Shown here piece by piece: positions 19,002 to 29,389 of a stretch of 55,317 bases of DNA. The position numbers were made by a program, and so were the translations under genes. Each line of letters starts with the position of its first letter. Within the stretch, counting starts at the first letter, position 1. This DNA comes from Parcubacteria group bacterium (lineage in GTDB: Bacteria > Patescibacteriota > Minisyncoccia > UBA6257 > JACRHW01), in the NCBI GenBank assembly GCA_016217555.1, contig JACRHW010000007.1:1-55317 (forward strand). Direction: 5' to 3'. The notes beneath the pieces were generated by a model. It did no database searches. It had not been told where the DNA came from and saw only the letters and a list, made by a program, of their open reading frames with translations.

Positions 19002-19346
19002 CTATTGCTGTAAAAAGATCTTTATAAGCTCAGGGGCGACGTAAGCTGAAAGACCCACCAAAAGACCCACGAGACCCCATATTAAATTCCTTCGTGCAGT
19101 TGTAATTTTTTCAACCTCTCCCCCAGAAGAGAGAAATAAATATCCAGCGTAAAACATAGCGACAAGACTACCCGCTAAAAATAAAGTAGCGAGAAAACCA
19201 ACGACCCCATTCACAATATTTGTAAGAGTGCTCTGACTTGCTGTTTCTACAAAACCAGGAGGTGGTGGTGGTGGCTCAAAAGCCAAGACTAATCTAGGGA
19301 TAGAAATAATAAGAACCAAAAAAACAAGATAACTATTTTTTTTCAT
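19002..19346 (-). CDS. TrbC/VirB2-like pilin
   Basis: Signal peptide plus two TM helices; SGGEVEKITTARRNLIWGLVGLLVGLSAY. Confidence 0.7.
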   Translation of the reverse strand: MKKNSYLVFLVLIISIPRLVLAFEPPPPPPGFVETASQSTLTNIVNGVVGFLATLFLAGSLVAMFYAGYLFLSSGGEVEKITTARRNLIWGLVGLLVGLSAYVAPELIKIFLQQ

Positions 19347-19461
19347 AAACTCGTAAAATAAATTTCGCTTCTTTATTATACCAAGAAAGTAAAAAACTCA
19401 AAACCCCTCAAAAGGGGTTTTGATATAAAATGAACTTCTCGTCAGAAGGATACTAAAATCC

Positions 19462-19851
19462 TTATTGAAAAGACTTAAGAAACTTCATAATAAGGTCTGG
19501 CATAGCATATGCACCAAGCCCTACAACAAGACCAATCATCGAATAAATCATGTTCTTCTTTGCCTTACCGAATTTTTCTTCGTCACCTCCTGCTGTCATG
19601 TATAGATAGCCAGCGAGGAAGAAAAACCAAAGAGAGGAAGCGAGGAAGAGAGTGCTAAAAAAAGTAGATATTTTAGGAATGAGCGATGTTGGGTTTGTAA
19701 GAGCGTCCAGATCACCTGGATTATAAAAACCACTCCCAGGAGGGCTTTGTGGTGTAAGCGCCAAAGCCGGTAATGCAAGCGCAAAAACCGCGAGAGACGA
19801 AAGAGCGCCCGTAATTTTAACTAATTTCATATTTTTGTTATATACATTCAA
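19462..19851 (-). CDS. TrbC/VirB2-like pilin
   Basis: TAGGDEEKFGKAKKNMIYSMIGLVVGLGAYAMPDLI. Confidence 0.7.
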   Translation of the reverse strand: MNVYNKNMKLVKITGALSSLAVFALALPALALTPQSPPGSGFYNPGDLDALTNPTSLIPKISTFFSTLFLASSLWFFFLAGYLYMTAGGDEEKFGKAKKNMIYSMIGLVVGLGAYAMPDLIMKFLKSFQ

Positions 19852-19899
19852 TTAATAAAATACTATTCTCGACCTTTTATTATTCAAACAATCAACTAC

Positions 19900-20229
19900 T
19901 TATAAAAAACTAGAGATAATACCTTGTGCGGAGAAGGCAAGCAGCCCTACCGCAAGGCCCACACACGCCCATATTAATCCCTGATGCGCATCGCCAACTT
20001 TTTTTGGATCACCACTTGCTTGCCAATATCGAAAACCTGAATAAAGAAACATGATTACTGCAACACCAAGAAAAATCCCTGCCAAAAAATTAGCAAATTT
20101 ATACACAATACCAATTATCTGATCCTGCGCCTCACCTGCATAGGCAAAAGGTGCACTAAAAAGAAAAGAGAGAATAAGTAAAGTGAAACGCATATAGTTA
20201 AGTATAAAATAAGTGCATGCAAAACGCAA
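19900..20229 (-). CDS. TrbC/VirB2-like pilin
   Basis: ASGDPKKVGDAHQGLIWACVGLAVGLLAF. Confidence 0.7.
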   Translation of the reverse strand: MRFACTYFILNYMRFTLLILSFLFSAPFAYAGEAQDQIIGIVYKFANFLAGIFLGVAVIMFLYSGFRYWQASGDPKKVGDAHQGLIWACVGLAVGLLAFSAQGIISSFL

Positions 20230-20252
20230 AGAGCGTTTGTGTATAAATTCTA

Positions 20253-20576
20253 CTAGAAAAACTCTCTAAGGGCGCGTTGAATAAGATCAACGGAAAATAT
20301 AATTCCAAATCCTATCGCTGCCCACTTAAGTGTTTCGGTGCCCTTCTTATGTTTCGTTGGATCTCCACCAGAAGTCAAATACTGAAATCCACCATACAGT
20401 ATAAAAATCACCAAGACAGCGGCACCAAAAGCCTTGAGAAAACCAACAACACCATCAATCACCTGATTAAAATTTTCCGACTCTATAGGATTCTCAAGGC
20501 CTGTAAATTCAGCTCCAAATACTAATCCTGGCAATAGATATAGGTTAGCTAATGTAATAAAGAAAAAAGGTCTCAT
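20253..20576 (-). CDS. TrbC/VirB2-like pilin
   Basis: TSGGDPTKHKKGTETLKWAAIGFGIIFSVDLI. Confidence 0.7.
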   Translation of the reverse strand: MRPFFFITLANLYLLPGLVFGAEFTGLENPIESENFNQVIDGVVGFLKAFGAAVLVIFILYGGFQYLTSGGDPTKHKKGTETLKWAAIGFGIIFSVDLIQRALREFF

Positions 20577-20584
20577 ATTCTAAT

Positions 20585-21925
20585 CTATAAAGTAATTCTT
20601 GAAAATAACTCCTGTAATTGACTCCTTAGTGACTGAATTGCTTCGTTGGAACTTATTTGCCCACGCGTAACCTGATCTATTGCTTGCGAGAAGAGGGGGT
20701 TTGCATCACTTGCGCCTGGTTGGATCCAGCTTTTTGCGATGAGAATCTGGTTTGCAAAAACTGAAAGGATAGGATCATCCTGATACGAGGAAATAAGAGA
20801 TCGCAATGCGGGTGGCCTCTTTGTCGCTACAAGATATTGTTGTGCCTGGGCTTTCGAAGTAAGAAATTGCACAAAACTCCACGCCATTTTCGGATCTTTT
20901 GTTGATTTTGCAACAGCATACCCCCAGTAATCAGCATAGGTGGCATATTGAGATTCATTTACATCATCCCGTTGAGGCATTTGCGCGACACCAAAATTAA
21001 GATTTGGATTTTTTCCTTTCTTGTTCTCATCACCCTTCATCACCGCAATCTGATACCAATAACTTAATATCATTGCCACTTTATTCCTCACGGTTGGGTT
21101 ATACGAAAAGGCATCGATGGAGTAGTGCTGTGAAGAATCCCAAGTATACAGTGGGGAAAGAGGATCAGAAAACTGCAAATAAAAATTAAGAGCGTCCACG
21201 GCAGGATTTTCACCGACACCACCGGAATCAGAAGAGAGCACCGGAGTATAGCTCTTCCCTGACTCCCGTACCATAACAACCCCTTTCTGCATCATAAGAA
21301 GAGGGAGTATGTGCGAGGCCTTATCAACACTTTTATCTCCTGCACCCAAGGCAACACCTGATTGTATGATGTTCCCTCCTGCATCACGCTTGGTGAGACG
21401 TGTTGCAATACTCCCAAGCTCTCCCCACGTACGAGGCGGAGCACTAATAAACGCGCCATTAAAGACATCCTTGTCGTAAAAGAGTGCAAGCGTGTCGATC
21501 GAGAGGGGGAGTGCATATATCTTTCCATCACGCACAAAATCAGTCGTTACCACATCAGGAAAATTCTTTTGAATAGAGAAGGGGGTAAGTAACTCCGCAG
21601 GTGCCGGTGCTAGCTTGCTTTGGTGTTTAGGAAGCCATGAGTTGTGAATCATAAACACATCCGGCCCATCTCCGCTTGCAAGTGCATCAACAAGCTCGCG
21701 TTCATACGTCTTATAGTCTTTTTTAATCAGTTCAATAGGAAGACCAAATTTTGGATAAATAGGTTCGTATATAGATTTATCATCGCCAACAACCCACACC
21801 TTGAGACTTTTTACTACTCGCTCCTTAGCCACCTTCTTGAGAATAAAAGGAATACTCGCCAAACCGAGAACCAGAACTACCACGACCGCACCTGCAATAA
21901 GTTTTTGTTGTTGAGTGAGTTGCAT
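20585..21925 (-). CDS. Extracellular solute-binding protein (family 1-like)
   Basis: Membrane-anchored N-terminus; DALASGDGPDVFMIHNSWLPKHQSK, YALPLSIDTLALFYDKDVF, DYWGYAVAKSTKDPKMAWSFVQFLTS. Confidence 0.8.
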   Translation of the reverse strand: MQLTQQQKLIAGAVVVVLVLGLASIPFILKKVAKERVVKSLKVWVVGDDKSIYEPIYPKFGLPIELIKKDYKTYERELVDALASGDGPDVFMIHNSWLPKHQSKLAPAPAELLTPFSIQKNFPDVVTTDFVRDGKIYALPLSIDTLALFYDKDVFNGAFISAPPRTWGELGSIATRLTKRDAGGNIIQSGVALGAGDKSVDKASHILPLLMMQKGVVMVRESGKSYTPVLSSDSGGVGENPAVDALNFYLQFSDPLSPLYTWDSSQHYSIDAFSYNPTVRNKVAMILSYWYQIAVMKGDENKKGKNPNLNFGVAQMPQRDDVNESQYATYADYWGYAVAKSTKDPKMAWSFVQFLTSKAQAQQYLVATKRPPALRSLISSYQDDPILSVFANQILIAKSWIQPGASDANPLFSQAIDQVTRGQISSNEAIQSLRSQLQELFSRITL

Positions 21926-21967
21926 GTTTTTTACTATATCATATATCACATTTAGTATACCCTAATT

Positions 21968-21992
21968 AAAAAATCCCGAAAGGGGATTTTTA
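21968..21992. terminator. Bidirectional terminator-like hairpin
   Basis: aaaaaatcccgaaaggggattttt. Confidence 0.7.
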
Positions 21993-22016
21993 AATATGTA
22001 TAATTTACAGAACCAA

Positions 22017-22148
22017 CGCATTTGGATGAAATGCGAGGCGCGCATGAGAAACGGACTGAGCTGTATTTCAGATGATACAGCGAAAGAGTATCGGAGCCTA
22101 CAACGAAGCAGTTCGACTTCGCTCACTACAGGCAGTTCGCCAAATGCG
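22017..22148. other. Structured intergenic element between gyrA and the solute-binding protein gene
   Basis: CGCATTTGG...CCAAATGCG closing arms; local CGCATTT-GGATG-AAATGCG and CTGTAT-ATACAG hairpins. Confidence 0.55.
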
Positions 22149-22157
22149 TAAGTCCTA

Positions 22158-24599
22158 CTAAATAATGGTAATCCCTGCTATCGCATCACTTTCGGGGACG
22201 TTCATGATACGGACACCTTGCGTTGCTCTGCCGAGCTCTCTGATTTCGTGAACTCCTGTACGAAGTGCCTGCCCCTTCTCTGAAATGGCGATAAGTTCTG
22301 ACTCCTCGTCTACTATCACACGCGCGGCAATTACCATACCTGTTTTCTTTGTAACATTTGCTGTCTTGATGCCGCTTCCTCCACGTTTTTGTTTGCGATA
22401 CTCCTTGAGCGGCGTACGCTTGCCGTAACCATGCTCAGTAATCACAAGCACCTGAGCCTTTGTATCTGTAATGATTGACATATCGCTTACTTCGTCGGTC
22501 CCTTTCAATCGGAGTGCGCGTACTCCTTGAGCATTGCGACCCATCGAACGCACATCTTTTTCATTAAATCGAAGTGCCTGTCCATTTTGTGTAACAATCA
22601 TCACCTCATCTTTGCCCGAAGAGAAGCTCGCCCAGTGAAGTTCATCACCTTTTTCAAGTTTAAGTGCAATGATGCCAGATCTTCTTACCTGTTCAAACTC
22701 AGAAAGGTCTGTTTTCTTAATAACCCCCTTCTTTGTAGCCATTACTAGATATTTTGGACCGTCAGCACCAATCGAGGCGTAGTTAAGCATGGCGGTAACG
22801 TGTTCATCCTGTGCAATATCTAAGAAATTAAACACCGAGCGTCCGCGACTCGTGCGTGTCGCGGCAGGGATTTCGTATACTTTTGTCTGAAATACACGCC
22901 CACCACTTGTGAAGAAAAGGATGTTGTCGTGGGAATTCGCATTAAAAAGGTGAGTTACAAAATCTTCTTTTGTTTCAAAACCAATTACCCCCTTGCCACC
23001 ACGCTTTTGTATTTTAAATGTTGCCGGAGGAAGCCTCTTGATATATCCATCTGAAGACATGGTAATCACCACCTCCTCCTGAGGGACAAGATCCTCCTCA
23101 CGAAACTCCCCAATAGGAGCAGAGACCACCTTTGTCCTTCGCGCATCACCAAAACGTGTTTTAATATCAAGAATTTCTGTCTTTACCACCCCAAGAATTT
23201 TTTTAGGATCGGCAAGAAGCGCTTTAAGCTCTGCAATAAGAGCTTTTTTCTCCTTAAGCTCATCCTGAATCTTTTTGCGCTCCAAACCAGCAAGCGTCTG
23301 TAACTTCATTTCTAAGATAGCGTCCGTCTGAAGAGCAGAAAGCCCAAACTTCTTCATCAAATTCTGCTTCGCCTCCTCTCTATTTGCAGATTTTTTAATG
23401 GTAGCAATCACCTCATCGATATGATCAAGCGCCTTCGCGAGACCCTCAAGAATATGCGCACGCTCCTCGGCCTTGCGCAAATCATACTGAGCGCGCCTTA
23501 CCACCACAACTTGTCTATGTTTCAAATAATGCTCAAGGATTCCCTTTATAGAAAACGTCTGTGGCTGCAAACCATCAACAAGAGCCACCATGTTAAAATG
23601 AAAATCCTTTTGTAAATCAGTACGTTTAAAAAGCTGGTTTAACACCTTTTGTGGTTGACCATCAGTTTTAAGCTCAATCACAATACGCAATCCCTCGCGA
23701 TCAGACTCATCACGCACATCTTTGATTCCTTCAATCTCCTTCTCAGTAACCAGCTCTGCGATCTTCACGATAAGTTCAGACTTATTTACCTGATAGGGGA
23801 TCTCATTAATGATAATTTCTGCTCGTCCGCTCTTTGTCTCTTGTATTTCGGTACGAGCACGCATAGTAACAGGCCCACGTCCCGTCGCGTACGCCTCTAA
23901 AATCGCTTTTTTATTATAAATTACGGCTCCGGTAGGAAAATCTGGGCCTTTTATGAATTGTGCAATTTCTTCTATGCTCGCTTTTGGATTATCTGCAAGA
24001 AACATGATTGCATCCGCCACCTCGGTAAGGTTGTGGGGTGGGATACTCGTTGCCATACCAACCGCGATACCTGTTGTACCATTCAAGATAAGATTGGGGA
24101 GCTTTGCGGGAAGTACTTTAGGTTCTTTTCTGGTTCCATCATAGTTGTCCTCCAAATCTACCGTCTCTTTCTCAAGGTCGAGAAGCATCTCCTCCGCAAT
24201 TGCCGAAAGCTTTGCCTCGGTATAACGATAGGCGGCTGCACTATCGCCATCGATGGAACCAAAATTACCCTGGCCCAACACAAGGGGGTAACGCAATGAA
24301 AAATCCTGTGCCATTCTCACCATGGAATCATACACAGCAGAATCTCCATGAGGGTGATACCGCCCAAGAACATCACCTACCACCGTTGCGCACTTTCTGA
24401 ATTTCGCCCCATGAGTAAGCCCTGCATCCCACATCGTATAGAGGATACGTCTATGTACAGGTTTTAACCCGTCACGCACATCAGGAAGCGCACGTGCGAC
24501 AATAACCGACATAGCATAGTCGATATATGAACTTTCTAGCTCAGTCGTAATACTCTGAGACTCTATATGTTGCTGCATCTCTGGTTTTTCCTCTTTCAT
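22158..24599 (-). CDS. gyrA: DNA gyrase subunit A
   Basis: [74 protein letters not shown]-terminal beta-pinwheel repeats. Confidence 0.97.
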   Translation of the reverse strand: MKEEKPEMQQHIESQSITTELESSYIDYAMSVIVARALPDVRDGLKPVHRRILYTMWDAGLTHGAKFRKCATVVGDVLGRYHPHGDSAVYDSMVRMAQDFSLRYPLVLGQGNFGSIDGDSAAAYRYTEAKLSAIAEEMLLDLEKETVDLEDNYDGTRKEPKVLPAKLPNLILNGTTGIAVGMATSIPPHNLTEVADAIMFLADNPKASIEEIAQFIKGPDFPTGAVIYNKKAILEAYATGRGPVTMRARTEIQETKSGRAEIIINEIPYQVNKSELIVKIAELVTEKEIEGIKDVRDESDREGLRIVIELKTDGQPQKVLNQLFKRTDLQKDFHFNMVALVDGLQPQTFSIKGILEHYLKHRQVVVVRRAQYDLRKAEERAHILEGLAKALDHIDEVIATIKKSANREEAKQNLMKKFGLSALQTDAILEMKLQTLAGLERKKIQDELKEKKALIAELKALLADPKKILGVVKTEILDIKTRFGDARRTKVVSAPIGEFREEDLVPQEEVVITMSSDGYIKRLPPATFKIQKRGGKGVIGFETKEDFVTHLFNANSHDNILFFTSGGRVFQTKVYEIPAATRTSRGRSVFNFLDIAQDEHVTAMLNYASIGADGPKYLVMATKKGVIKKTDLSEFEQVRRSGIIALKLEKGDELHWASFSSGKDEVMIVTQNGQALRFNEKDVRSMGRNAQGVRALRLKGTDEVSDMSIITDTKAQVLVITEHGYGKRTPLKEYRKQKRGGSGIKTANVTKKTGMVIAARVIVDEESELIAISEKGQALRTGVHEIRELGRATQGVRIMNVPESDAIAGITII

Positions 24600-24687
24600 A
24601 ATTAGTTTGTTAGTATTTTAGCTTACTAGCTTTTTAGGAAATACCTACTATGATTTCGTACCCCTAATAAGCTAAGAAGCTAACTTC

Positions 24688-24990
24688 CTAAAGCTCTTCT
24701 TTTGATATCTCTACTTCTTTTACCTCAAAAAGGGAGGGAAGTCCCTTGACCCCATCCCAGATATTTGCAATATATGATCCAAAGATCTGACCTATTGATG
24801 GAGAAAAATTTTTCTGCTCCTCGGTTGGCTTTGGAGTAAAAATCTCTTTAATGCTCCCCGAATTGCTCAATGCCGCAACATTTCCTCTCAACATAAAAAG
24901 CCAGATAATAACTGAAAAAAGGCCAGTAATAGCAACAAGAATCATAAACATACGTTTCCGTTTAGCAAGTGAAAAGTGAGAAAAATCCAT
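24688..24990 (-). CDS. Hypothetical single-TM protein
   Basis: MDFSHFSLAKRKRMFMILVAITGLFSVIIWLFML. Confidence 0.55.
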   Translation of the reverse strand: MDFSHFSLAKRKRMFMILVAITGLFSVIIWLFMLRGNVAALSNSGSIKEIFTPKPTEEQKNFSPSIGQIFGSYIANIWDGVKGLPSLFEVKEVEISKEEL

Positions 24991-25114
24991 AGAAATAAAC
25001 TTAAAAATCAAAATGCAAAAGTCAAAACTACAATTCAAAACAAAAAAACTTTTTATAACAAATTAGTTTTAAATTTTGAGTTGCAGTTTTGCGTTTTGAC
25101 ATTTGAGTTTTGAA

Positions 25115-25762
25115 TTATGTCTGAGATTGTGCTTTTAACACTACAATCTGCGTCTCTTCGTGCTGATCAATGTCCTTCTTCTTGGTTGTAAGCTTGTCCT
25201 GTACCTCAGGAGATACTCCAAACTCCTTGAGAAATACCGAGACATCATCCGCCTTTCTCGTAAGCCCCTTCACTGCATAATACATAGGAATCGCGATCTT
25301 TGGCGCAATTTGGTTTACAAGAGTTGCCGCATCACCCGCCTCGAGATAGGGGGCACTTACTGGTACAAACAAGATATCGATATCAGTAAACATCTCCATA
25401 ACTCGGGGATTCGTTTTTATACTATGTATGTGCCCGAGATGTCCGAGCTTTAAATCACCCCACTGAATAGTATAAGCCGTATCAAGAAATTCAGTATCAT
25501 CATTCACCAACTGAACTCCACGTATTGTTATTCCTTTAAGCTCATACTCACCAGGAGAATAAATAAACACGCCAGAATTTACTGCACTTACCATCTCTTT
25601 TCGTTCCTCCTCACCAAAAGAACAGCGCGAACGTAGAGTAACATCGGCATTAAAATAAGGCGTGGTAAGCCCCGTATCAGCCTTCTCAAAAGGATCAGTC
25701 TTCAGAGAGATCTCTCCAGCCTGAACCTTAAAACACCCCTCACCATACCAAGTGATAATCAT
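25115..25762 (-). CDS. MBL-fold metal-dependent hydrolase-like protein
   Basis: MIITWYGEGCFKVQAGEISLKTDPF, GDLKLGHLGHI, DIDILFVPVSAPYLEAGDAATLVNQIAPKIAIPMYY. Confidence 0.8.
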   Translation of the reverse strand: MIITWYGEGCFKVQAGEISLKTDPFEKADTGLTTPYFNADVTLRSRCSFGEEERKEMVSAVNSGVFIYSPGEYELKGITIRGVQLVNDDTEFLDTAYTIQWGDLKLGHLGHIHSIKTNPRVMEMFTDIDILFVPVSAPYLEAGDAATLVNQIAPKIAIPMYYAVKGLTRKADDVSVFLKEFGVSPEVQDKLTTKKKDIDQHEETQIVVLKAQSQT

Positions 25763-25845
25763 ACATGTATGGTAACAAAAAACATCTCTTTATTCAAGCC
25801 AACTAACCCTACCTCGTTCGTCCAGACACCTATCCACAACGAGTC

Positions 25846-25913
25846 CTCAAGGGGGAGTCAGGTGTTATCGCTATAATAGGGGGGTTGTAACGGTCACCCC
25901 CTTGGAGATGAGT
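25846..25913. other. Copy A of a 68-bp conserved structured element
   Basis: cctcaagggggagtcaggtgttatcgctataatagggggg...cacccccttggagatgag; same-length copy at 47011. Confidence 0.65.
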
Positions 25914-26055
25914 TGCGGGTAGGTGTCTGGATACTATGCCCACCATATTCCACGAAATGAGCTTCTCAACTATATGAGACACCCCTATTTTTTTGACTTT
26001 TTAGGGAAACCTGTTTAAATGAGGAGACCTTGACCTCAAGGTAGTTAAAAATAAT

Positions 26056-27225
26056 ATGACAACAGAAGAATTAATTAAAGATTCAGATTTTAGGAGCGCC
26101 TTCAAAGCACAGGTTGCGACACCTCCAAAACAGGGAGAGGTTCTTGAAGGCACGGTACTTAGCAAACAAAAACGGGCACTCTATGTAGATCTCGGTATGT
26201 TTGGTACCGGGGTAGTGTATGGACTCGAGTATCGTCTCGGAAGAGAGGCTATCAAACATCTCAAACAAGGAGACTCCATCTCAGTGAAAGTAGTAGAAAC
26301 TGAAAATGAAGATGGTTTTATTGATCTTGCTCTAAAAGATATCGGTCAAAGGAAAGAGTGGGAGACACTTCAAACAAAAAAGGACGCTAACGAAACAGTA
26401 AGTGCAAAAATCATAGCAGCAAACAAAGGCGGTCTCCTTATCGAAGTTGTTGGGATAAGCGGATTTCTTCCTGTCTCACGCCTTACCCCCGAGCACTATC
26501 CACGCGTGGAAGGTGGCGAGAAAAATAAAATTCTCGAGGAACTCAAAAAATTTGTAGGAAAGGAGATGGCGGTGAAGATCATCGACCTCGATCCTAAGGA
26601 GGAACGCCTGATCGTCTCAGAAAAAGAACTCTACGAAGAAAAACTCAAAGAGCGCCTCACACAATATGAGGTAGGGAGTGTCGTCGAAGGCACCGTAACT
26701 GCAGTGGTAGATTTTGGTGTATTCATTAAATTTAATGATAATATGGACATTGAGGGCCTCATCCATATCTCCGAACTTAGTTGGGGTCTCATCGATCATC
26801 CCTCCGAACTCTTCAAGCAAGGAGACCAAGTCACCGCGAAAGTTATTGATATTCAAAACAACAAAGTATCTCTCTCGCTCAAAGCACTCCAAGAAGATCC
26901 TTGGATGAATGTTGAACAGAAATATCCTGCAGGAAGCACCACAAAAGGGGAGGTGTTTAAGTTCACCCCCTATGGTGCTTTCATTAAGGTAGACGACAAT
27001 ATTTACGGTCTCATTCATGTCTCAAAGTTTGGTGATACGCAAACCATGAAAGAGCTCTTAAAAGACAAAACGAAGTATCAATTTGTTGTCGAATCAGTGA
27101 ATCCACAAGATAAACGCCTCATGCTCACCCTCAAGGATCTTGAAGAACAACTCACAAAACTAGGGAAAATAAGAGAAAAGAAAGAAAAGGAGGGGGAGAA
27201 GATAGAAAAACCAAAAACAGAATAG
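26056..27225 (+). CDS. rpsA: 30S ribosomal protein S1 (four S1 domains)
   Basis: GEVLEGTVLSKQKRALYVDLG, GSVVEGTVTAVVDFGVFIKF, EGLIHISELSW, KGEVFKFTPYGAFIKV. Confidence 0.9.
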   Translation: MTTEELIKDSDFRSAFKAQVATPPKQGEVLEGTVLSKQKRALYVDLGMFGTGVVYGLEYRLGREAIKHLKQGDSISVKVVETENEDGFIDLALKDIGQRKEWETLQTKKDANETVSAKIIAANKGGLLIEVVGISGFLPVSRLTPEHYPRVEGGEKNKILEELKKFVGKEMAVKIIDLDPKEERLIVSEKELYEEKLKERLTQYEVGSVVEGTVTAVVDFGVFIKFNDNMDIEGLIHISELSWGLIDHPSELFKQGDQVTAKVIDIQNNKVSLSLKALQEDPWMNVEQKYPAGSTTKGEVFKFTPYGAFIKVDDNIYGLIHVSKFGDTQTMKELLKDKTKYQFVVESVNPQDKRLMLTLKDLEEQLTKLGKIREKKEKEGEKIEKPKTE

Positions 27226-27230
27226 TTCAA

Positions 27231-27260
27231 AACCACCCATTTACAAATGGGTGGTTTTTT
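27231..27260 (+). terminator. Rho-independent terminator after rpsA
   Basis: aaccacccatttacaaatgggtggtttttt. Confidence 0.85.
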
Positions 27261-27308
27261 GTAGACTAAAAATAGTTCATTGACAATACAAAAGGAGAGC
27301 AATTCACC

Positions 27309-27737
27309 ATGAAAGCCCTGAAACTCCTGCTCTTGGGACTGCTTATGAGTGTATTTGGAATTAAAGGGGTCGCAAACGCTATCCCTCAAGGACAAGAATC
27401 AAAACCTACTATTACGATTGACCTCAAGGCACAAACGCTGACCTATCAAAACGGTGGCATCGCACGAACCTTCCACTGTTCGACAGGAAGACCAGGATAC
27501 ACCACACCAAAGGGAAATTTTACTGTTTACGCTAAGGAACGCCATGCAGTCTCCTATAAATACGGAAACACGCCGATGCCCTTCACGCTCTGGTTTCACC
27601 GTGCTGGTTACGGCATTCACTCTTCAACTTCAGTTCCTAACCATCCGGCTTCCCATGGATGTGTACGCCTCAAGTATGAAGATGCCAAATGGCTTTTTGG
27701 ACAGGTTCCTGTAGGCACGCCGGTTATCATCAGGTAA
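27309..27737 (+). CDS. L,D-transpeptidase (YkuD domain), exported
   Basis: Signal peptide; TTPKGNFTVYAK, HPASHGCVRLKYEDAKWLF. Confidence 0.9.
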   Translation: MKALKLLLLGLLMSVFGIKGVANAIPQGQESKPTITIDLKAQTLTYQNGGIARTFHCSTGRPGYTTPKGNFTVYAKERHAVSYKYGNTPMPFTLWFHRAGYGIHSSTSVPNHPASHGCVRLKYEDAKWLFGQVPVGTPVIIR

Positions 27738-27743
27738 ATATCT

Positions 27744-27772
27744 TACGCCTAAACAAAATTTAGGCGTTTTTA
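27744..27772 (+). terminator. Rho-independent terminator
   Basis: acgcctaaacaaaatttaggcgtttttaa. Confidence 0.8.
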
Positions 27773-27774
27773 AT

Positions 27775-27890
27775 TCAAAACTCAAAAGCCAAAATTCAAA
27801 AATACAAATCAAAAATTAAAAACTATCCTGTTTAAAAGTTTTTATTTTGAAGTTGTAGTTTTGGTTTTTGATTTTTGAGTTTTCCTAATA
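27775..27890. repeat. AT-rich imperfect palindrome covering the murD 3' end
   Basis: aaaactcaaaagccaaaattcaaaaatac... / ...gtagttttggtttttgatttttgagtttt; a similar palindrome lies at ~25005-25112. Confidence 0.65.
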
Positions 27891-29166
27891 CCAATTGCTT
27901 AAATTGTTCACCTCGTTCTTCGTAGTTGTGGAACATATCAAAGCTTGTGGCAGAAGGGGAGTAAATAACCACATCTCCTGTTTGTGCAATTACATTTGCC
28001 CGATTTACTGCACTAGATAAACTTTCTACAACAAATACCTTCTTCATTAGCTGTACATCTTCAAGTTTCTCAAGTTCATCAAAAACAATTTTCTTCGTTT
28101 CCCCCAACAATATCACACCCCGCACGGTGTTTTTTTGTATCTCTTTTGCAAGCTCAGCATAAGAAAATCCCTTATTTCTCCCCCCAATGATAAGGATTTT
28201 CGGTTCAACAAAAGCACGAAGCGCCGCAATCGTCGCATCCGGGTTTGTCGCCGCAGAGTCATTATAATAACGCACCCCATCTTTTTCTCTTACAAATTCA
28301 AGACGATGTTCGTTTCCTTTAAAATTCTTAAGACCCTTCAGAATTACCTCACGAGAGACACCGATCTGTTCCGCGGCAAGGGCAGCAGCAGATGCATTCT
28401 TAATGTTATGAGCGCCCGGTACAGATATATCACTCGAAGTAATCCACGTTTTTTCTTTATTACCAAAATACAGTACTTTTGCCTGTGTGTGTTTTGCAAA
28501 TGAACGCGCAACTGGACTATCTGCATCCAAAATAGCAACATCACCCCTTTTTTGATACGCCACAATACTCATCTTTGCATCGCGATATTCTTTAACGTTT
28601 TTGTGATGATCGAGGTGATCCACCGTCACATCAAGAACAATAGCAATGTGCGGAGATTTTTTAAGATGTTGTAGCTGAAAACTCGAAAGCTCCATTATTA
28701 CAACATCACCCTTCTTAATGTTACGAACATATTCAAGGGCAGGCCTTCCAATATTGCCAAGAAGAAAAACTTTCTTCTTTGCCGCCCTCAACATGTTATA
28801 GAGCATCGTCGCGGTGGTACCCTTACCCTTTGTACCCGTAACACCAACAATAGTTCCCTTACAAAGATCAAAAAAGAGATTGGTAGGCGAGGTGAGTACA
28901 CCATCCCTCTTCAACACCTTCTGTATCTCAGGCAAGACGGTTGGTATCCCTGGACTTTTAAATACAACATCAAACTGATCAAGATTTTTGAGATAACCTT
29001 CACCCGTCTGTATCGCAACCCCTTTTACATCAACAGCCCCCTTGTCACAAATAGTAATCTGGGAAAACTTAACTCCCTCCTTCTTAAGAAAGCCTAGAAG
29101 AACCCTGCCCTCTCTCCCAAACCCCAAAATCGCTATTTTTTTATCCTTAAATACCTTGTTCATCAC
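27832..29166 (-). CDS. murD: UDP-N-acetylmuramoylalanine--D-glutamate ligase
   Basis: GFGREGRVLLGFL, GVTGTKGKGTTATML, LDVTVDHLDHH, YYNDSAATNPDATIAAL, SPSATSFDMFHNYEERG. Confidence 0.94.
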   Translation of the reverse strand: MMNKVFKDKKIAILGFGREGRVLLGFLKKEGVKFSQITICDKGAVDVKGVAIQTGEGYLKNLDQFDVVFKSPGIPTVLPEIQKVLKRDGVLTSPTNLFFDLCKGTIVGVTGTKGKGTTATMLYNMLRAAKKKVFLLGNIGRPALEYVRNIKKGDVVIMELSSFQLQHLKKSPHIAIVLDVTVDHLDHHKNVKEYRDAKMSIVAYQKRGDVAILDADSPVARSFAKHTQAKVLYFGNKEKTWITSSDISVPGAHNIKNASAAALAAEQIGVSREVILKGLKNFKGNEHRLEFVREKDGVRYYNDSAATNPDATIAALRAFVEPKILIIGGRNKGFSYAELAKEIQKNTVRGVILLGETKKIVFDELEKLEDVQLMKKVFVVESLSSAVNRANVIAQTGDVVIYSPSATSFDMFHNYEERGEQFKQLVLGKLKNQKPKLQLQNKNF

Positions 29167-29210
29167 CTTTCATGTACCAAAAATTTAAAATATAGGCAAC
29201 TGTGGAGGGC

Positions 29211-29335
29211 GCTGTTTTGAAACACAATATTCCCTGAGCGAAGTCGAAGGGTTTCCTTAGAGAAAGGTAGGCCTTTCCTTCGACACACTCAGGATAAACT
29301 AGCTCAGGCACTAGTAATTATGAGGTTACCGAACA
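29211..29335. repeat. Nested imperfect palindrome (GGCGCTGTT...AACAGCGCC)
   Basis: Inner ccctgagcgaagtcgaaggg.../ccttcgacacactcagg. Confidence 0.65.
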
Positions 29336-29389
29336 GCGCCACGTTTTGTTGACGTGAATCCATATTTACCGTAAAACTATAGGAGGTCA

